Source: Obelidium mucronatum
Lineage: Eukaryota; Chytridiomycota; Chytridiomycetes; Chytridiales; Chytriomycetaceae
Assembly: GCA_025765595.1 (NCBI GenBank)
Contig: JAIVFH010000201.1
Coordinates: 1 to 51,990, forward strand
DNA: 51,990 bases
Direction of reading: 5' to 3'
Part shown: positions 38,761-49,547 of the stretch, piece after piece
Layout: every line of letters starts with the position of its first letter
How positions within the stretch are numbered: the first letter of the stretch is position 1
Notes under the pieces: model-generated
Databases searched by the model: none
What the model saw: only the letters and a program-made list of their open reading frames with translations
Told to the model about the DNA's origin: nothing
Position numbers and translations under genes: made by a program

Positions 38761-40713
38761 TCAGGACAAACATAGGACAAACATATCCAAGGTCAAGCCA
38801 GATATACAACCGCCCCCAGTCACAAACATAATCCTGTTGTTTTTTGGAAGTGATTCTCTGCTCTCTTCGCCCAAGTAAACCCAGATTAATAGATCCACTT
38901 CATCACTGTTTGTTTTTGAAGTTTGAAGTTGGGATGCAATGATTGCTGCTGCAGACAAACTGATTGACGCCTTACAACAACCAGCAATATTGATAGGCAC
39001 GCGGGATCTTCTGGCTGGAAGAATGAAATCGTGATGAGCAGAGGTTGTCTTCTTGTTGTGAATTACAACATTCCGTTCCTGAATGTTGGAAGAAACAAAC
39101 GTTTCTTGTTCTGGCAGACTGATTCCACAGGAAAAATCCACATCAACTGTCGTGAGCACCGTGCTCTGCTTGGCCTCATGTGCCCCACATTCATATATGT
39201 CCGATAGTCGGAATGCATTGCACCCTTTTGTCTTTTGCAAAAGGTGATAATTGACCGCCACGCCAAGCTTGAAACAAAGATAGTTTCATACAGAATCCCC
39301 TGATTATACAAATCAAGCTTGCGAACTTGGTTGTAACTGACAAACAAGTCAAGCAAATAGAGTCCCGGAACCAAGGTCTTGCAGTGGTCTTCAATTTCAC
39401 GTTTTTTCATCGTGTAGGCCCCTGATTGACTATTTGCAAACCACAGCAGATGGAATGGAATGATGTAGCAATTGTCAAAAAATGGAAAAACCACAGATTG
39501 GATCAACATAGCCCAACAAATATTTGTGCCAGGAGCGCATCCGTTGACATCTTCAACTTTCCAGTGGACACCACAGGCCATCAGTATGTGCGCCAAATCA
39601 TTAACTTGAAACTTTGTACTCAAAATAAGCTCAAATATTTCCCCATAATAAGCAGCGGAAAGTTCCAAAAATGATTCAAAGACAAGCATACGATCGTTGA
39701 CAGGAGACAGTTTGAAACAAAACCACACCTCATGAGCAAGCACCATTAATCGTGGAACTTGGCAGGAAGCATAAACTAATGATCGAGTTTGCTCAATGTC
39801 TTCAATTGCTACTGTTACTGGTTCTTTGACTTCTGCATTATGGAAGGCGGTCCTTTGTTTCCAAAATGCGTTTGAATCCTTTTCAGTACGAAGGTTGCTC
39901 AAATGGATGAATTCAGGAAGTAGTTTGGACTTTTCTGTGAGGATGAGGATGTTGCCGCTGTTTGTGCCGGTGCATATGCACACAGGTTTATTGTGGACAA
40001 GCTGTGTCAAAAGATACGACAGAGAGCTATGATACAAATCCTTTTCTTGAAGTGTATCAAACTTTGACGGAATACTGGTTGGACGGGTGAGTATTTGAAT
40101 CTCGTCAAGCAGGAAAACCAAAGGCGCTTCAGACTGGACGCCATATGCAAGATTGGTAAGTCGAATATACTCCGTAATCATTCGCGACGCATGAAACTTG
40201 CGTTTCTCCTTTTTCCAGGCATTGAATTTAGCATCCTTGCCAGGATTAGCAATGTTGCTGAATTCAATCTCTTGAAACACCATTCCATCCACAAGAGATC
40301 CAGCAAAAAAGGCGACACAGAAAATATATCATCAGTCGAGGAAAAAAGCTCTCGATTTCCTCTTTCGTGAAACATGCTCCACCACCAGAAAAGTCAAATG
40401 AAAGAATTCGTCCATATGCGCGCGATTTAGATATCAAATCAAGTTTCAACGACGGCTTGACTGCTTGCATCCCAATTGCCGCCAAGAAAGCTGTTTTCCC
40501 CATGCCGCGGCTTGTGCTGCAAATAATTGGCCGAAACGTTTCTCCAAGACAGGAACTTATGATTGCATTCGCTTTTTGGATCTCAGAATCTCGACCAAAC
40601 AGAGCAGTGTCACCAAATCTGGTCAAGTATTTTTCAATGACCCTGTCAAAGAATGGATAGAAGATGTTATTGTTGGGGCGGTTCGGATTGAACGGTGGCA
40701 CATCCCCATCCAT
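38761..40713 (-). pseudogene. Crinkler/RHS-like P-loop NTPase with nuclease-like C-terminus
   Basis: The ATG at 40713 starts a frame with FGRDSEIQKA and a P-loop, SRGMGKTAF. An A6 run on the plus strand (40306-40311) shifts the frame; one base fewer joins RLF to AGSLVDGMVFQEIEF. The middle frame carries Walker B, LVFLLDEIQIL, and continues to GILYETIFVSSLA. Near 39250 a 4-bp duplication (TGGC) shifts it again. The last frame has VVIHNKKTTSAHHDFILPA and CCKAS, resembling the REase-like end of Crinkler/RHS proteins, though the usual Glu/Gln-x-Lys is not clear. The family, found in chytrids, oomycetes and trypanosomes, includes effectors. No signal peptide or LFLAK header is present. With two breaks I call it a pseudogene, but the first may be a read error. 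Confidence 0.7.
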
Positions 40714-41518
40714 CGCAGAGCAATATAGAGCTGATGTTAAAAATTGTTAATACAGCTCAACACTGTGACCTTTGAATTATTCTGTACTAACCAGTGGCTG
40801 GCAAGGTATTTTTCAACACAGTCAAGGACCATTATTTAGAGCAGATCGGATTGAGCAGTTTTTTTCAGAGTAAGTAGTGTGGAGCTAATCGTTAATACAA
40901 TTCAACTTAGTTCGGACCCATATTCTTGTTGCAAGAGCACAACATCTTGCTTTTTGTCAAAACAACATGCTGCAGCCTCTTCAACAAGGCATGGTCGCCT
41001 ATGGGGAAAGTGTGTAAATTGGTGATGGTTTTGGAATGTTACTTTGATCTGGAAGTGTGGAGGCTTTTTTCTTTGCTAATGCCAATTGGGTCGTTAGCAT
41101 CTAATTTTGTGTCTTACCATTTGCAGGGTTCCTATTTGTGTGAGATGCAAACAACACCACTGATATTATTCGAAAGAAATATAAAAACGGATCACTTCAA
41201 ATCATAGTTTTAACTTCTGTAAGACAGATGTGACTTTGTCAGCACATACAAAATCCAGCCATCCCTTCGAGCAAAAGGAATATGAACAGGCCAAAACAAA
41301 AAAAAAGGACTAAACCAAATAGCGCCTGAAGCGATTCATGCCCTTTGAAATATCTTGGTAGTCTTGAATAATAATAAAATCTTGTGGAGGGTTTATTTCC
41401 CCTTTGACCCGCCCACGCTGAAAAAATATTTCAGACAATTCCAGCTGCGACGCTCTTCCCCTTCCTGAATTTCCTTACCCCACCAAAACAAAAAAACCAA
41501 CAATTAAGCCCTTCTTTA
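40714..41518. other. intergenic, 0.8 kb
   Basis: No gene is supported. Two weakly similar segments (about 40730-40775 and 40875-40915, both with GTTAATACA-CTCAAC-like sequence) may be an old local duplication next to the Crinkler-like start. The small open frames carry no recognisable protein. Confidence 0.4.
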
Positions 41519-42486
41519 ATGCTACTTTTTGCCGCTCTTGCAACGATTGCAACGATTGCAACTGTTGCAGCTGGCGGCGGCACTGGTGGCACAGCAAACA
41601 TAACATCATTCGCAACACTCGCTACACGAACACCACCATCATCAACTCCAACCGCAACTGGAACGTCTCATGTATATCGCCCGCACACTGTATCCAGCAC
41701 TTATTCGCATCGCTCTTCCGCAACCTTGTCAACCACAGCAACAAACACAATCGACACCGACACCGCCACCAGCCTAGGAACCACGGACATCGAATTTCAA
41801 GTCCGTAAAATGAATGAAACGCGCCGCCCCGCGGCGGCGGCGCATGTACCTGATGCCGCAGAAACGGATCTAAGGAATATTCCTGAAACCATTTTCAAAG
41901 AATGCATCACAAACAACATGATACAATCAACAATCACCACAGAGTGTTTGATGGATTATTCCGCCATGATGGGATCCGGCAGCAAATTTACGGATTTACA
42001 AGTGATTGCGAATATTGGTGGGATGGTGTTTGCGGATTGTGTTTGTGGGGCCAAAGAGTTACGCAATGTTGTTGAATTGGCACCAGCAGCAACAGAAAAA
42101 GCAGCAGCGGTGAAATCAAGCTTGAATGGAGCCAGCGACTTGGTGTGGTTTTTCCCCACACTTCCATCACGTCAGTCCTGCAGACCAGAATCGCTAATCT
42201 AGCCCTTTTCTTGTAATAGTCTGTCCTTGCGACTCTTGACAGTGCTTGCAAGTTTGATGGAGGAGAGAGAGTTTATGTCGATATATGGAAGGCTACAGAG
42301 TTTTCAGTGAAAAGGGGCACAGAAGTATTTACACCACAGGTGCCTGAAGGTTGGAATGTTACAGCGCCAGTCATCTGTGATTCAATGAAGAAATATGCGA
42401 CATCTAAAATCAGCAGTTCGGCGAAAGCAATTATTCCAGCACTTTGGTTGTGCTTGGGTTTTCTCATATCAAGCCGTTTCCTTTAA
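41519..42486 (+). CDS. secreted, Ser/Thr-rich GPI-type surface protein
   Basis: join(41519..42142,42220..42486), 296 residues; the GTGTGG donor and TAATAG acceptor of the 77-nt intron are the only pair I found that keep the frame open. The N-terminus is a signal peptide (LLFAALATIATIATVAAG). Residues about 30-90 are a Thr/Ser-rich, mucin-like stalk. The middle domain has several cysteines (ECITNN, ECLMDYSAM, DCVCGAKE, SACKF, VICDSM). The C-terminus is hydrophobic (AIIPALWLCLGFLISSRFL), as in GPI precursors or a type I membrane protein. The family is not recognised. A wall or surface role is inferred from this layout. Confidence 0.7.
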
Positions 42487-42529
42487 AGGCATTTTTAGAA
42501 AATAATACATATTTATATTTCCCCATATT

Positions 42530-43621
42530 TCAATTTGGCTGTACATGATTCTTTGGAAACATGCCAGTTCCCCTCGATGAGGTTCCCCTGTACCAGTTCT
42601 CGTCAATCTCCTCCAACACTGTAATGACATCGCCTTCCCGAATAGGCAAATCATCTCCTTCGACAGCATCGAAATCAGCGATAGCAAGGACTGTAGTTTT
42701 CCGAGTCTGTGCCGGTGGGTGTGGTTGAGGACGATAACCCAAACTCGACGAAACGCCGCTCAACGCCGCTTTCTGAAGACTCGGGTCTTTTGCGGTGTCC
42801 CAGGCAGCAGCTCTGACGCCCGGGTCTTTTGCGGCGTTGGCAGCTGCTTTTTGGAACGCAGGATTCGAAGCCAGCGATGACGCGACTTTTGCCGGTGGCT
42901 GGCCGCTGGCAAACGACGAAGCGGCGCCAAAAGCCGCTTTCTGAAACGAAGAGTCTTTTGCGGCGTTGAAGGCTGCGTTTTGAATGCGTGGATCGGCGGC
43001 GGCGTTCATTGCTGCTTTTTGGAAAACTGGATTCGAACTTATTGCGTTGTTGTTTGAGTTTCCGGTGTTGAAGTTGGAGAAACTGGATGTGATGCTTGAT
43101 ACACTAGGTTTTCTGAGAGGGAGGGCTGGAGGGACTGGAGAGGGTGGGTTGGGCGTGGGTAGACGGGTGAGCGGGTTTGAGGATCCAGCTGACCGGGAGG
43201 GGAGGGGAGGGGGCACTGGAGAGTGGGGATGGGAGTTTGATGGACGCCTTGCTGCAATTTGATTGGATCCTGCTGCTCCAGTGGAGTAATGCGTGTCCAG
43301 ATTGAGGTGGATGTTGTGCTGGCCAAGCTCTCTTCTCAATAGTTCAATTGTCTGTTCGGCAATCCATCCGTTCTCAGCCAGAACTGTTTCAACAGTGTTG
43401 AATTTAAAGGCAAATGTTCATCCTGTTGCGTCCTTACCAGTTGCATGTGTGTTGATTGCGTTGGTTGCATGGTCTCGAAACACCTTTGAAGAAGAACCAG
43501 CCAGTAAGACTGACGCCCAATAACACTATCGCCTCTTTACCTTATTTGTTGCTTCAGAGTCCCTGGCTACAACAGTCACTAGACTGCTTGGCTGCTCATC
43601 TTTCTTCTTCCAAAAGTCCAT
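42530..43621 (-). CDS. SH3-domain adaptor protein with Ala-rich repeats
   Basis: complement(join(42530..43383,43438..43483,43541..43621)), 326 residues, introns 57 and 54 nt, phases consistent. The N-terminus (MDFWKKKDEQPSS, then ATVLAENGWIAEQTIELLRRE) is helical. A proline-rich segment with PPLPSR and PALPLRK motifs follows and could bind SH3 domains itself. Residues about 165-255 are imperfect repeats of the type DPxFQKAAxNAAK. The C-terminal SH3 is complete: AIADFDAVEGDDLPIREGD, ENWYRG and GMFPKNHV. Such proteins link membranes or endocytic sites to actin; the exact partner is unknown. The middle exon is 46 nt. Confidence 0.8.
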
Positions 43622-43749
43622 TCTATTCAGTACTCTTTTACAAATCGGTCAATCAATTTTAAAACTAACTCAACTCGCTTTATTATTCATGAAACGGAAT
43701 CTATTTATCGCAAAAACAATAACTACATGTAGATCTATTTTCTTCAACC

Positions 43750-44295
43750 TTATTTACGTTGACCTCCAACCTTTGGCACAGTTGGCTTGTTAGCGCCACC
43801 AGGACCGTCTCTCTTTCCGCCCAAACTTGGAACATTTGCTCCACCTGGAGCAACGGCCTCCTGGTCTCTCTGCTCGAGCTCAGGCACGCGTGGCACTTGG
43901 ATCACTTGGACCACATCGGCAAAACTGGGAGTGTTTGCGCCGCCTGGACCATCGCGCTTGCCATGGTGGGCAACGACGCCAAAGTCGGGTTTGTTTGAGC
44001 CGCCTGGAGCCGAGTCTTTTGAGTCTCTCTTGCCATTCAGCGATGAGTCACTGCCAAAGTCCGGCTTGTTTGAGCCGCCTGGCGCCTCTCGCTTCTCGCG
44101 GAACGAGTGGTCGTGGATGTGGTTGACTTCCTGCTTGGGCGCGCGCTTGCTGTGGTCAGAGGCCGATTGCGCAATCTGCGGGCCAGTGTAGCCAAACTTG
44201 GCAAACTTGCTGAGGTCAACGGATCCTGGGACTGGCGCGGCAGCGGCAAGGCTGGCAACGGTGGCAAGGGCGGCAAGGACGGCGGTGAACTTCAT
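43750..44295 (-). CDS. secreted KEP-like precursor with repeated dibasic-flanked peptides
   Basis: The protein has 181 residues; the ATG at 44295 is chosen because it starts a signal peptide (MKFTAVLAALATVASLAAAAPV). After a pro-region, five related peptides with the core (A/G)PGG(S/A)NxP occur: EAPGGSNKPDFG, SAPGGSNKPDFG, DGPGGANTPSF, VAPGGANVPSLG and DGPGGANKPTVP. Lys-Arg pairs precede or closely precede several of them (EKREAPGG, GKRDSKDS, GKRDGPGG twice), the layout cut by Kex2 in fungal KEP and mating-factor precursors; KREA resembles the alpha-factor spacer. There is no membrane segment or GPI tail. The products could be secreted signalling or surface peptides; that role is inference. 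No similar sequence is seen elsewhere in the window. Confidence 0.75.
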   Translation of the reverse strand: MKFTAVLAALATVASLAAAAPVPGSVDLSKFAKFGYTGPQIAQSASDHSKRAPKQEVNHIHDHSFREKREAPGGSNKPDFGSDSSLNGKRDSKDSAPGGSNKPDFGVVAHHGKRDGPGGANTPSFADVVQVIQVPRVPELEQRDQEAVAPGGANVPSLGGKRDGPGGANKPTVPKVGGQRK

Positions 44296-44411
44296 CGTGT
44301 TTTTTGTGGTGTCTTTCGAAATTGGTTTTGGCAAACAAGCTCACATAAATCAGAAAGCACCGTCTTATTTTAGCATGAACATTAGGAGTTTGTATTTAAT
44401 ATATCTGATTT

Positions 44412-45740
44412 TCAGTTAGAAACACGATTGAGTTTTCTCAACAATTCTATAAATTTCAGACGCCCAACCATGCTTCTGTTGTTCAATCGTGTAGCGGCTT
44501 CCAAGCATACTTTGAAATCATCAGTTGAGACCGCTTCAACCATTTCTTTTGTTACGCCATCAACATTTCCCTCAACCACAACAACCATGAGCTCCGAAAC
44601 AATAACACTCTTCCTTTTTGCCAGCATTTTAAACCATGGACAACCATTCTCCACGAGACATTCACTGTTGTTGGTTGTAGGGTCAATACTGGGGTCTGTC
44701 AATAGCATAAGCACTGCTTTCCCTAAACCCAATCCCCAAGCGACAATCAACGGACATCGTTTCTTAAACTCGTCTTTAGGAGAAGGAGGAGCAACTCGTG
44801 GATCAGAAAGTAGTCTCAAGACCAGAGCTCGTCTCTTGTTTCGTACTGCCCAATGAATCATTGCGTAACTGTCATACGTTGGGTCTGTTTTGGGATGGTC
44901 CAAAAGAATATGAAGTAGTTCTGTGTATTCTTGCACCATTTCATTCTCATCCCGCAAGTTTCGCAAACGGCTACTGTTCCGCAAGTTTTCCAAACGGTCA
45001 AGTACAAAAGCCAGAAGGGCATTATTGTTGTCTGAGGGATCAACTCGATCATCAGCCAAAAGAAACTTGAAGACTTGATTCCTTTCACCACGGCGAGAAA
45101 TAGACAAGAAGGTACTTCGAAGGCATGAAAATGCTTCATATTTCGTCAACGTCAATCTTGGATCTGCAAGTAGAATTTGTACGATTTCAGAATATTGCTC
45201 GTAACAGGCGTGTTCTAGTGCCTTGTTTCCTTTATCAGAAGGATTGACCTGGGGTTGAGCCAGAAGGAGTTGCACTGCTTGTAAGTGGCCCTTTTGAGCA
45301 GCCCATCGGATTGGTTTGTTATTCTGGCAGGTGGGGTCAAAGTGATGAAACGATAAAAGAGACTTCATGATTCGGAATGCAACAGGCCCAGAGACTGTGG
45401 GATACCATGCGATCGTAAGCTCCTCGGCAGCAAATAGTTCTGCAAGCACGATGGCCATGTATGTCTCCTGCAAGGGCCCTCCAGCGTTCCACGTGCTGCT
45501 GCAGACTTTTCTCACGAAATCCCACATAACAACAAATTTTGATACTGCGACTTGATGGCAAAAGTGTTGACGTGCAAAGTTTAAGTCTCGATAGAGTGTT
45601 GGTGCAAGGTGGTGCTTGGATGCCATTGCGATCGCTTGGCAGCCAGGGAACGGTACATGGATGAGTATCTCTCGAATTATTTCAACGGGAAGCGATTCGA
45701 AGGAAGTGGGTGCTGTTGAGCTTCCTTTGTGCAGACACAT
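44412..45740 (-). CDS. F-box and ankyrin-repeat protein
   Basis: This is an intronless 442-residue protein; I use the ATG at 45740 (an upstream in-frame TTG exists). Residues about 15-60 are an F-box (SFESLPVEIIREILIHVPF ... LYRDLNF). About six ankyrin-like repeats follow from residue 135, for example NKPIRWAAQKGHLQAVQLLL and NKALEHACYEQYSEIVQILL, with several degenerate ones near the end. It is probably an SCF-type adaptor or a protein-binding scaffold. A broken relative lies next to it at 46-47 kb on the same strand, a tandem duplication. Confidence 0.8.
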   Translation of the reverse strand: MCLHKGSSTAPTSFESLPVEIIREILIHVPFPGCQAIAMASKHHLAPTLYRDLNFARQHFCHQVAVSKFVVMWDFVRKVCSSTWNAGGPLQETYMAIVLAELFAAEELTIAWYPTVSGPVAFRIMKSLLSFHHFDPTCQNNKPIRWAAQKGHLQAVQLLLAQPQVNPSDKGNKALEHACYEQYSEIVQILLADPRLTLTKYEAFSCLRSTFLSISRRGERNQVFKFLLADDRVDPSDNNNALLAFVLDRLENLRNSSRLRNLRDENEMVQEYTELLHILLDHPKTDPTYDSYAMIHWAVRNKRRALVLRLLSDPRVAPPSPKDEFKKRCPLIVAWGLGLGKAVLMLLTDPSIDPTTNNSECLVENGCPWFKMLAKRKSVIVSELMVVVVEGNVDGVTKEMVEAVSTDDFKVCLEAATRLNNRSMVGRLKFIELLRKLNRVSN

Positions 45741-45947
45741 GGACAACAAAATTACAACTATTAAAAAAGCATGATCCTGGTTGTGTAGAAGTTGAGATTA
45801 TTTTTTATTCTTCAACGGATTCTTCAGTTTCATTCAACAAGTGAAGAAAAGCTTGTGTACATTTAATCTCCAATTCTCTGCCTGTTCCTTGAGCTATGTA
45901 ATACAGTTACTTACAACACAAAAAAAAGAAAGAAAATGAGACAAACG

Positions 45948-47005
45948 TTATTCAATCTTACCAAGCAAAAGTCTCGTGCTTATTGTATCTCCCTCCTGAT
46001 GACTCCCAATATCCAAAATTTCAAGCCCCAAAATGCAACAACGCACCTCATAATCCGCCAGCAAAAGCTGAACCACATGGAAGTATCCCTTTTCAAGCGC
46101 ATTGGCAAGCGCCTGAAAATTCCAGATTGTAGGATTAATCTTTGGATGATCCAGCAAAAGCTTGACAATATCCAGGAATCCCAGCGCTGACGCCTGCAAG
46201 ATTGGATTATTCTGCATTGACCCACTATTCGGATCCACCCATGGGTGTTCCAAAAGCAATTTTACAACTGCAATATGATTCCCCATCACTGCTGCGCGCA
46301 ACGCAAGGCTGATTTCACCACGAAGGTAAAAACGTTCATCTTCAAGTAATACTTTGACAAGGTCCAGTTGACCATTCCCTGCCGCAACCCAAAGATGCGC
46401 GATATTGCCTGCTAATGGAGAGATGCGTGGATCCTTCAACTTCAAGAGGAATTCAACAATACGCACGTGGCCAAAACAACAGGCTTCTTCCAATGCACTT
46501 TCTGGGTCAACAGCAGGAAGAGACACAAGAAGCGCTACTACTTCCAAATGGCCATTTCTACATGCGAATTGAAGAGCCCGGTTGTCGTTAGCGGACGGGT
46601 CAAAACCGGGTGAGTGCAGGAAAGTGGTGATGGTTTCAAAGCGTGATGTGGGGACATTTCCCAAGGCAAATGGCTCATGATGATGATACTGGACGTAGAA
46701 GAAGCGGCTTTCAAGTTGTGCTTGGTCATGAGTACATTCAAGTAGATTGTGTGTTTGTAGAGTTTGGGAAGCAAGCGGAAGCCTTGATGACAAATTGCAA
46801 AGTGGTCCAAGTAGTCCCACAGATCTTCGCGTTCAGAAAACAGCAGATGGTGCTTGAAGTGGTGGTTTGCAAAGTAAGCTGATTCAAGGAGAACAGGTGC
46901 AAAACTGGTTTTAGACGCAACAGGCAATAAAACCTAGGTTGGCTGTTGATTGGTAATGTGTATAAGGATGGCTTCAGCGACTTCGGGTGGAAGATGCAGA
47001 GTCAT
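45948..47005 (-). pseudogene. F-box/ankyrin paralogue, broken
   Basis: The ATG at 47005 starts LHLPPEVAEAILIHIT, an F-box start, but an in-frame TAG follows after about 25 codons. The same frame continues with SKTSFAPVLLESAYF and KLYKHTIYLN. Near 46720-46760 homology moves to the next frame, which holds five ankyrin repeats (NRALQFACRNGHLEVVALL, AHLWVAAGNGQLDLVKVLL and others) and stops at 45948. An unrecognised intron could explain one of the breaks but hardly both. It pairs with the intact F-box/ankyrin gene 200 bp downstream. Confidence 0.7.
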
Positions 47006-47287
47006 TTTGACCAGATATTTAACTGATGGTCAGCTTCAAGACTGTGCCCCCAAACCCAAAATTAGGCACTTACCTCCCGAAAAAATAGATACCGCAAATA
47101 GCATGAAGATTATTATTTGACGTCATTCAACATTACAAAGAAACAGCATCAGCGTGATTTGGGGAGCAGCAAGAGCCTCAATAGCAGAGGACTAAGTAAT
47201 CCCAAAGGTCCGATTTAGACTATATCAGTTGGTGAAGTGTTGGTCTGCAAAGGCATTATCTTTCCAGAAGTTTATTGAGTTGGTGAC

Positions 47288-48906
47288 TCAGACTCTTCCA
47301 GCACTGTCTTCACCCAACAACACACTGCCCGTGGCTCCATTTACGACACGATTTGTATTAACAGCTTTGATGGGAACATTGGCTGGTGCAATAATACTTT
47401 CCTCCTCCAACGTTGCAAAACGCCTTCCAGAAACCGCATCTTTAACCCAAGTGAAAGGACTCTGCCCCGTTTTATCAGCACCAGAAAGAGTTCTCTTACG
47501 ACCAATGTACCAAACAGCGCCAGCAATCAACGCAAGCCCAACCAGAACACCTCCGACTATCCCACCAACAACCCCAGCAGCAAGAGTAGTTGTAGGAACC
47601 TGAGTCTGAGTAAGTGGGATTCCAGCAGGATTGTAGTAACGGCCAATGTCTGGAGTAAAGGTATTGGAATCAGTACAGTAAACGCCGTTGTAGTGCATTG
47701 TGAATGTTGCAGGACACGCCGCTGTCACTTGTTCGTAACCAGCAGAATTGGCCAGATTTCGCGTCCACTTGTTTTCGAAGCTGACGCCAAAGTACTTTTC
47801 AGAGAGAACACTAATTACATCTGTATAGATTGATGAGTTTTCTTTTAAAGTGAATGAATTATAAATATATTTACCGGCAAGCAAGAGCTCAGGTTGCGCT
47901 GGACTTGACTGGTAAAAATCATTATGGCCCTCATCTGCAATGTGATCAAATCGCCAAATCTGACTCTTGAATCCATTCAGAAAATTGTATCCTTGAGTTT
48001 GTGGATTCAACCCGTAAATCTTGTTCCAAAGAAGGATATCGTAACTAACAGTTCCTTCGTTGGTGGTATCAAAAATCAAGTCGGCGGTGTGAGCCAAATT
48101 TTGGAAACTACTGCTGTCACTGGAAACCAAAGGAACAGCTCCAGCATCTTGAATCAAAGTGGTCCAGAACTTAACATTCTGTGGAACAACGACCGTGTTG
48201 GTTGATAGATCAGCAGCAGAGATCACGGCAATAGGAAGCGCGTTGGCAATAGCAGCTTTTGTAGTTTTATACGAATTAACTTTCCCTTGCAGACACTTGT
48301 ATTGATTCACAACGGTCGCAAACGTCTGGATACTGTTCCCGGTGAATCCGTAAAAGGCATCGAAAAACACAAGCCATTCTCCCTGCGCGAGAGGGCTTTG
48401 TTCAGAAAGAATTGCTTTGCTGACATTGATTCCAGTGGTTCCGAATGTGATTTGGGAAGATCCGGAAGTGGGTTTGGTTTGGGTGCAGCTTGACGTTGCA
48501 TATTGAGATCCAATGGATGAGATTGAAGACTGTTTGTTTAAGCGTTCAATGAATCCGAGAACAGCTTCCTGATTGATGGAGACCGAGGAAACTGGGACGG
48601 TAATGGCACCGGGTGTTTGGGTTGGTGCATTGCATGCTTGAAGCACTGTTGTAGTGTTGTCAATGGTGAGAGTAACAGTGTAAGGAGTGATTGCGATTTT
48701 GAAGTTTTGGGCATAGTTTAAAGCTGAGTAAAAGTGGTTAGCCAATGTGTGTATGCGTTTTTGACAAAGTAAACTGGTTGATTACTTGTTGCTGTCAATG
48801 AGGCAAAGGGTGCAGAGCCAGCAGCAAAGGGGCATGAGGTCGACTGAGCTTGAACAGAAGCAATCACGCTGGCAAATAGAGCTCCTAAACCGTAAGAGAT
48901 GTGCAT
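47288..48906 (-). CDS. type I membrane protein, periplasmic-binding-protein-like ectodomain
   Basis: complement(join(47288..48723,48786..48906)), 518 residues. The 62-nt intron (GTAATC...CTCAG, branch GGCTAAC) brings the signal-peptide exon (MHISYGLGALFASVIASVQAQ) into frame with LNYAQNFKIAITPY. The ectodomain of about 400 residues has VLGFIERLN, WLVFFDAFYG, a lysine-rich linker, and FWTTLIQDAGAVPL, reminiscent of the two-lobed ABC-type metal- or siderophore-binding fold, followed by a Cys pair near the membrane (AACPATF, GVYCTDS). One membrane helix (about 424-446, GVVGGIVGGVLVGLALIAGAVWY) and a 70-residue cytosolic tail end the protein. The ligand is unknown; the fold call is tentative. Confidence 0.65.
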
Positions 48907-49136
48907 TGGGTTTTCAATGCAGTTTTTGGGGAAACTTGGCTTGTTTCAAAGGAAAAACAAAAAAAGAAAGATGTGAGATTGAAAAGCGGTCGGGAACAGC
49001 CTCACTATTGGGCGTAATCACCCGACAATTCGATAAGGTTCTTTCAACAGCAATCAATTATCTATTTTCTTTTATTGACTATTTATTACATACACTCACC
49101 CCATTAAATAATTAAAAAACAAAAACACCATAAAAC
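48907..49136. other. intergenic between membrane protein and kinase shard
   Basis: AT-rich; the last 30 bases (AAACAAAAACACCAT-like) resemble the leader of the 20.17-kb gene. Nothing else is seen. Confidence 0.4.
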
Positions 49137-49386
49137 GTGTCCAAGAGACCGCGAAGCCGGAGCAACCACAGGATGATTCTGTCGTACTTCACTCAACCAC
49201 AAAGGATACCCTGGAGTTGGGAGTTTGCGGTGAGGGTGGGAGAAACTGGAACATCAAGTGGGAATGAGAAATGGGATGTCTTGAAGGAAACGCGTCTTTC
49301 TGGAGGGTTGCTGCCTCAAAGTGAACCCCGAAGAAAGAGACTCGTTTTCGCAAATGAAGGAAATTGTTGATGGTTGGACCGTGTAG
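49137..49386 (+). pseudogene. shard of the nuclease-kinase family (start plus last 60 codons)
   Basis: The leader and first codons of the 20.17-kb gene are recognisable, with the start ATG now GTG (AAACGTGTCCAAGAG). After about 65 bases the sequence jumps to the far 3' part: CTGGAGTTGGGAGTTTGCGG, then the KWDVLKETR region, the NPEERDSFSQMKEIVDGW region in a shifted frame, and the TAG at 49384. The middle (about 1.7 kb) is deleted. Confidence 0.85.
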
Positions 49387-49547
49387 TGGAAACACATCAA
49401 AAGGACAGAAATAAACGCATTTTTAAGCAAAGAGAAATGTATCTTTCTCCGTTCGAAACCGGCAGATTGACGCTGCCTGAACTGATGCGACCGCATTGGC
49501 AGTTGGTATTTTTTTGAAGTTTTTCTTTGTTTTTTATTTTTGAGGCG
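49387..49547. other. relic of the GPI-protein fragment and SET-gene promoter
   Basis: 49438-49490 (CTTTCTCCGTTCGAAACC, then TTGACGCTGC and GAACTGATGCGACC) resembles 22230-22305, the 3' end of the GPI-protein fragment that also lies downstream of the 20.17-kb kinase gene. The order kinase then GPI fragment is thus conserved. The last 50 bp are a T-rich leader of the next gene. Confidence 0.6.

Noticed and set aside
40926..41207. small gene between the Crinkler-like gene and 41.5 kb
   Set aside because: Low-complexity hydrophobic translation with no start support, intron or recognisable motif.
47200..47290. tRNA-like stretch (TATATCAGTTGGTGAAGTGTTGGTCTGCAAA, here noted only by position)
   Set aside because: It has an A-box-like look, but no paired anticodon stem and no GGTTCGA-type T loop follow. 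No convincing tRNA gene was found anywhere in the window.
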